A stretch of DNA of 64,000 bases from Streptomyces mirabilis. GTDB lineage: Bacteria > Actinomycetota > Actinomycetes > Streptomycetales > Streptomycetaceae. This document shows positions 61,661-64,000 of this stretch, piece by piece. Under the pieces are notes generated by a model. It did not search any database, was not told where the DNA came from, and worked only from the letters and a program-made list of their open reading frames with translations. The DNA lies in assembly GCF_018310535.1 (NCBI RefSeq), contig NZ_CP074102.1, positions 6,944,001 to 7,008,000 on the forward strand. The letters run 5' to 3'. The position numbers and the translations under genes were made by a program. Within the stretch, counting starts at the first letter, position 1; the number at the start of each line of letters is the position of its first letter.

Positions 61661-63184
61661 TCAGTAGGCCCGGTTGTACATGCGGCGGCGCCACCACATG
61701 ACACCGGCGCCGATCAGCAGGACCCCGGCCACGCCCGCTGCCGCGGAGCCCGCGATCAGCATGGTGTTGGTGCCGCCGGTGCCCGACTGAAGGGCGTCAC
61801 CCAGCTGGTTCTTGACGCTGCTGCCGGTGCCCTTCGCCAGCGGTCCACGCGAACCCGAGGTGGGCTCGGCCACGTAGGGGAACGACTTCTCGAAGCTCTT
61901 GTCGTTCTTGTCGACCGAGTCCGACAGACCGGTCTTCTGGCCGAGGAGTTCGCCCTCGACGACCCGCAGCGAGGCATCGATCACGTCGTCGGCGAGCCGA
62001 CGGCCGTTCGGGAAGCCCGCGTTGTCGCCGTCGAGCACACCGAGCCGCTTGGGGTGCATGCTGGGCTTGATCGAGGTGTTGAGCCGCAGTTCCTCCGCCG
62101 GGCGCACCTTGGGCGGCTGGTTGAGGCCCTTCACGCCCTTCAGGAACACGTCGACCAGGTCGTTGCGCGGCTCGGCGGGCGCCTTGATCTTGTAGATCGC
62201 CTCGATGAGCTTGGGCAGCTCCGGGTTGGTCACGTTCTTCAGGAACTGCGCGTCGTCCCAGGGCGAGGACGCGTTGAACTTGTCCTTGTCCTTCTGCGGG
62301 TTGACGACCTCGTTGACCAGCGGGCTGCCCAGGCGCGAGACCTGCGTGTAGTAGCCGCGGGCGTCCTTGCGCTGGACGGTGGACCAGATGCCGACGATCG
62401 GCTGCTTCGACGACTCCTGGATCATGTAGTTGGGCACCTGCAGGGCCAGTGTGTTGACGTTGTAGCCCTTGAGCGTGTCCCGCCCGACCTCGGACAGGTT
62501 GCCGCCGTACAGCAGGTCGAAGACCCGCAGATCGGCGAAGAAGGGGTCGTCCGCCTGGCCGGCGAAGGTCGTCGAGTCGCCCGCGAGCTTGTACACGGCC
62601 TGGTTGCGCAGCTTCGTGTAGTCCGGCATCGAGGCCTTGCCGACGTTCGACGGGGCGACCGGGATGTCGTCCGCGACCTTCGTCTTGGAGACCAGCTTCT
62701 GGTTGTGCAGCCGCAGCAGATCGATGTCGTAGGTCTGCGTGATGTTCAGGTCCGGGTCGTCGAGGCTGTTGACCGGACCCGTGTTGTAGAGGAACGTGTC
62801 GCCGTTCTTGCGGTGCGTCTTGAAGGTGTACCGGTACACCAGCTCGCTCTGCGCGTCACCGTTGTTGTCGATGTGGATGTCGTACTGGGCGTCGTCGGCG
62901 AACGTGTAGAAGTTCGGCCCGCCGGCCGGCTCCTCGAAGGGTATGAAGTTCGCGATGACCGTCGTCGTGTCCGGCTTGTCCGGGCTGACGAAGGCGTACA
63001 GGTCGGTGTTGTCGTACTGGGGAGTACCCGAGATCAGCGGGGCCTCCCGGTGACTGGAGGCGGAGGCCGCCCCGGGGTCCAGCGCGGCTACGCCGGCGGC
63101 TACGAGCCCCCCGGCAGCCAGCGCACCGCAGACGAGGGTCGCGAGACTCCTGCGTCCCAAGCCACTCCTGGAGATAGGTGTCAT
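61661..63184 (-). CDS. DUF4331 surface protein
   Basis: This 507-residue exported protein has a signal region (SLATLVCGALAAGGLVAAGV) followed by SSHREAPLISGTPQYDNTDL, the DUF4331 start signature. Later blocks are YAFVSPDKPDTTTVIANFIP and IDLLRLHNQKLVSKTKVADD. A C-terminal TM helix (MLIAGSAAAGVAGVLLIGAG) and WWRRR anchor it with the bulk outside. The function is unknown; many DUF4331 genes neighbour TPR proteins, metal transporters and ECF sigma factors. The ATG at 63184 was chosen over one at 63316 as family-like. It is divergent from sigK, with a SigK-type promoter. Confidence 0.88.
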   Translation of the reverse strand: MTPISRSGLGRRSLATLVCGALAAGGLVAAGVAALDPGAASASSHREAPLISGTPQYDNTDLYAFVSPDKPDTTTVIANFIPFEEPAGGPNFYTFADDAQYDIHIDNNGDAQSELVYRYTFKTHRKNGDTFLYNTGPVNSLDDPDLNITQTYDIDLLRLHNQKLVSKTKVADDIPVAPSNVGKASMPDYTKLRNQAVYKLAGDSTTFAGQADDPFFADLRVFDLLYGGNLSEVGRDTLKGYNVNTLALQVPNYMIQESSKQPIVGIWSTVQRKDARGYYTQVSRLGSPLVNEVVNPQKDKDKFNASSPWDDAQFLKNVTNPELPKLIEAIYKIKAPAEPRNDLVDVFLKGVKGLNQPPKVRPAEELRLNTSIKPSMHPKRLGVLDGDNAGFPNGRRLADDVIDASLRVVEGELLGQKTGLSDSVDKNDKSFEKSFPYVAEPTSGSRGPLAKGTGSSVKNQLGDALQSGTGGTNTMLIAGSAAAGVAGVLLIGAGVMWWRRRMYNRAY

Positions 63185-63222
63185 GCCGTCCGTCCTCAGA
63201 TCCCAATTGCCTGACGCACGCC

Positions 63223-63250
63223 ATTCGGAGCGGTCGCCGGGGTGGATTGG
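63223..63250 (-). promoter_or_regulatory. Predicted SigK-type promoter of DUF4331 operon
   Basis: In minus-strand sense: CAATCC (63249-63244) or CCAATC (63250-63245), then 15-16 bases, then CCGAATGG starting at 63228. The mycobacterial SigK consensus is CCATCC-N16/17-CCGAAT. The -10 is exact, the -35 has one mismatch. It is about 40 bp from the start codon. Confidence 0.55.
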
Positions 63251-63384
63251 TCGAATCCCAAACGTTCTTACGGCGGGTTTCGCGGCTCGTTTCATCGTCG
63301 GGCCGGTTTCTTTCACGGCGCTCTCAGAGACCCCTCATCACTCTTTGGCAACCGACCCGCGTTTTGACTGCCGTGATCCGTAAC

Positions 63385-63411
63385 CCATCCGGAGGCGCTC
63401 GCGCTGCGAAC
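63385..63411 (+). promoter_or_regulatory. Predicted SigK-type promoter of the sigma factor gene
   Basis: CCATCC (63385-63390), 16-base spacer, CGAAC (63407-63411). The -35 matches the mycobacterial SigK consensus exactly and the -10 closely. It is about 48 bp before the GTG at 63459. It predicts autoregulation. Confidence 0.55.
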
Positions 63412-63458
63412 ATGTAGGTGCAGGGACAGGCCGCGCGCGGCCGGAGAGGGGGGAACGA

Positions 63459-64000
63459 GTGGAGGCGGACGAACTTCTGGTGCTCGTGGCCGGAGGCGAC
63501 CAGAAGGCATTCGAGGAGCTGTACGGGCAGGTGTCCGGGCCCGTGTTCGGACTCGTACGCCGCGTCGTGCGGGACGCGGCCCAGTCGGAGGAGGTGTCCC
63601 AGGAGGTGCTGCTCGAACTCTGGCGCTCCGCCGCTCGGTTCGACCCCGGCCGGGGCAGCGCCCTGTCCTGGATCCTCACCCTCGCGCACCGGCGGGCCGT
63701 CGACCGGGTACGCAGCGCCCGCGCGGCCACCGAACGCGAGCAGCGCGAGGGGCAGCGCGCCCATCATCCCGCCTTCGACCAGGTCGCCGAGGAGGTGGAG
63801 GCCGGGCTCGAACGCGAGTGGGTACGCCGCTGCCTGGAGCGGCTCACCACCCTGCAACGGCAGTCCGTCACCCTCGCCTACTACGACGGCTACACCTACC
63901 GCGAAGTCGCCGAACGCCTCTCCCTGCCGCTCGGGACGGTCAAGACACGCATGCGCGACGGTCTGACACGGTTGCGCCACTGCCTGGGAGGTGTGGCATG
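63459..64000 (+). CDS. sigK: ECF sigma factor, SigK type (3' end one base past window)
   Basis: This chain of about 180 residues shows sigma region 2 (AFEELYGQVSGPVFGLVRRV, SQEVLLELWRSAARFDPGRG, SALSWILTLAHRRAVDRVRS) and region 4 (ERLTTLQRQSVTLAYYDGYT, YREVAERLSLPLGTVKTRMR). It is complete up to the last codon, which reads TG plus one base outside the window; the next ATG begins at 63998, so an ATGA-coupled anti-sigma (RskA-like) gene is expected. The GTG at 63459 follows GGGGGGAACGA. ECF sigma factors of this group respond to redox or metal stress in mycobacteria. It is divergent from DUF4331. Confidence 0.88.
   Translation, partial: MEADELLVLVAGGDQKAFEELYGQVSGPVFGLVRRVVRDAAQSEEVSQEVLLELWRSAARFDPGRGSALSWILTLAHRRAVDRVRSARAATEREQREGQRAHHPAFDQVAEEVEAGLEREWVRRCLERLTTLQRQSVTLAYYDGYTYREVAERLSLPLGTVKTRMRDGLTRLRHCLGGVA

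Overview
The window is chromosomal DNA of a Streptomyces or a very close relative. The evidence is the very high GC content with G/C-ending codons, frequent GTG starts, ATGA-coupled genes, SepF-like, DUF5685 and DUF5925 proteins, a conservon remnant, streptogrisin-type proteases, a sortase-anchored LPMO, and the short palindromic repeats typical of the genus. From memory, dnaE2/Y-polymerase, the secreted lipases and the ECF sigma factor recall the S. coelicolor SCO1723-SCO1770 neighbourhood; no comparison was run.

Layout. 1-8.2 kb: the end of an Rpf-like protein, a branched-chain-amino-acid-type ABC importer (a LivH-LivM-LivG fusion plus LivF on the minus strand, a lipoprotein binding protein on the plus strand), and a WYL regulator behind a palindrome. 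8.1-16.9 kb: an orphan ctaD, an I78-type inhibitor, a PAP2 phosphatase, a PIG-V-like membrane protein, an MFS exporter, a glutaryl-CoA-dehydrogenase-like enzyme behind a TetR-type operator, and a SepF-like protein. 17.1-20.7 kb: a DUF5685 protein with a Cys-rich tail, then a decay island (IS110 fragment, IS605 end, broken tnpB, conservon cvnD remnant). 20.7-28.8 kb: a coherent import and oxidation cluster (polar amino acid ABC importer, FAD protein, two flavin monooxygenases, DUF1684). Its binding-protein gene is preceded by a short leader peptide of the actinobacterial sulfur/cysteine attenuator type, which points to scavenging of an organosulfur compound. 29-32.4 kb: two streptogrisin proteases flanking a slipin. 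32.5-37.2 kb: dnaE2 plus a Y-family (ImuB-like) mutasome behind a LexA box. 37.2-45.7 kb: a MarR-cupin pair with two operators, a secreted lipase, a sortase-anchored LPMO, a 44-residue gene, acetyltransferases, a methyltransferase, GntR, DUF72 and an AAA ATPase. 45.8-54.8 kb: a surface-polysaccharide locus (GH39, flippase-membrane fusion, polysaccharide deacetylase, two GT2 enzymes). 54.9-64 kb: a subtilisin remnant, an SGNH lipase, a Ser/Thr kinase, and a metal-linked operon (DUF4331, TPR, NicO-type Ni/Co transporter) divergent from an ECF sigma factor of SigK type.

How the parts work together. Three regulatory stories can be read from sequence. (1) The leader peptide and an iterated GATC-rich repeat lie between promoter and binding-protein gene of the predicted sulfur-scavenging cluster. 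(2) The sigK-DUF4331 intergenic region carries one promoter in each direction that fits the mycobacterial SigK consensus, suggesting that the sigma factor drives itself and the DUF4331/TPR/NicO operon. (3) A LexA box upstream of dnaE2 both predicts SOS control and fixes the start codon. Many gene pairs are convergent and separated by strong hairpins, or share the four bases CTAG as overlapping stop codons.
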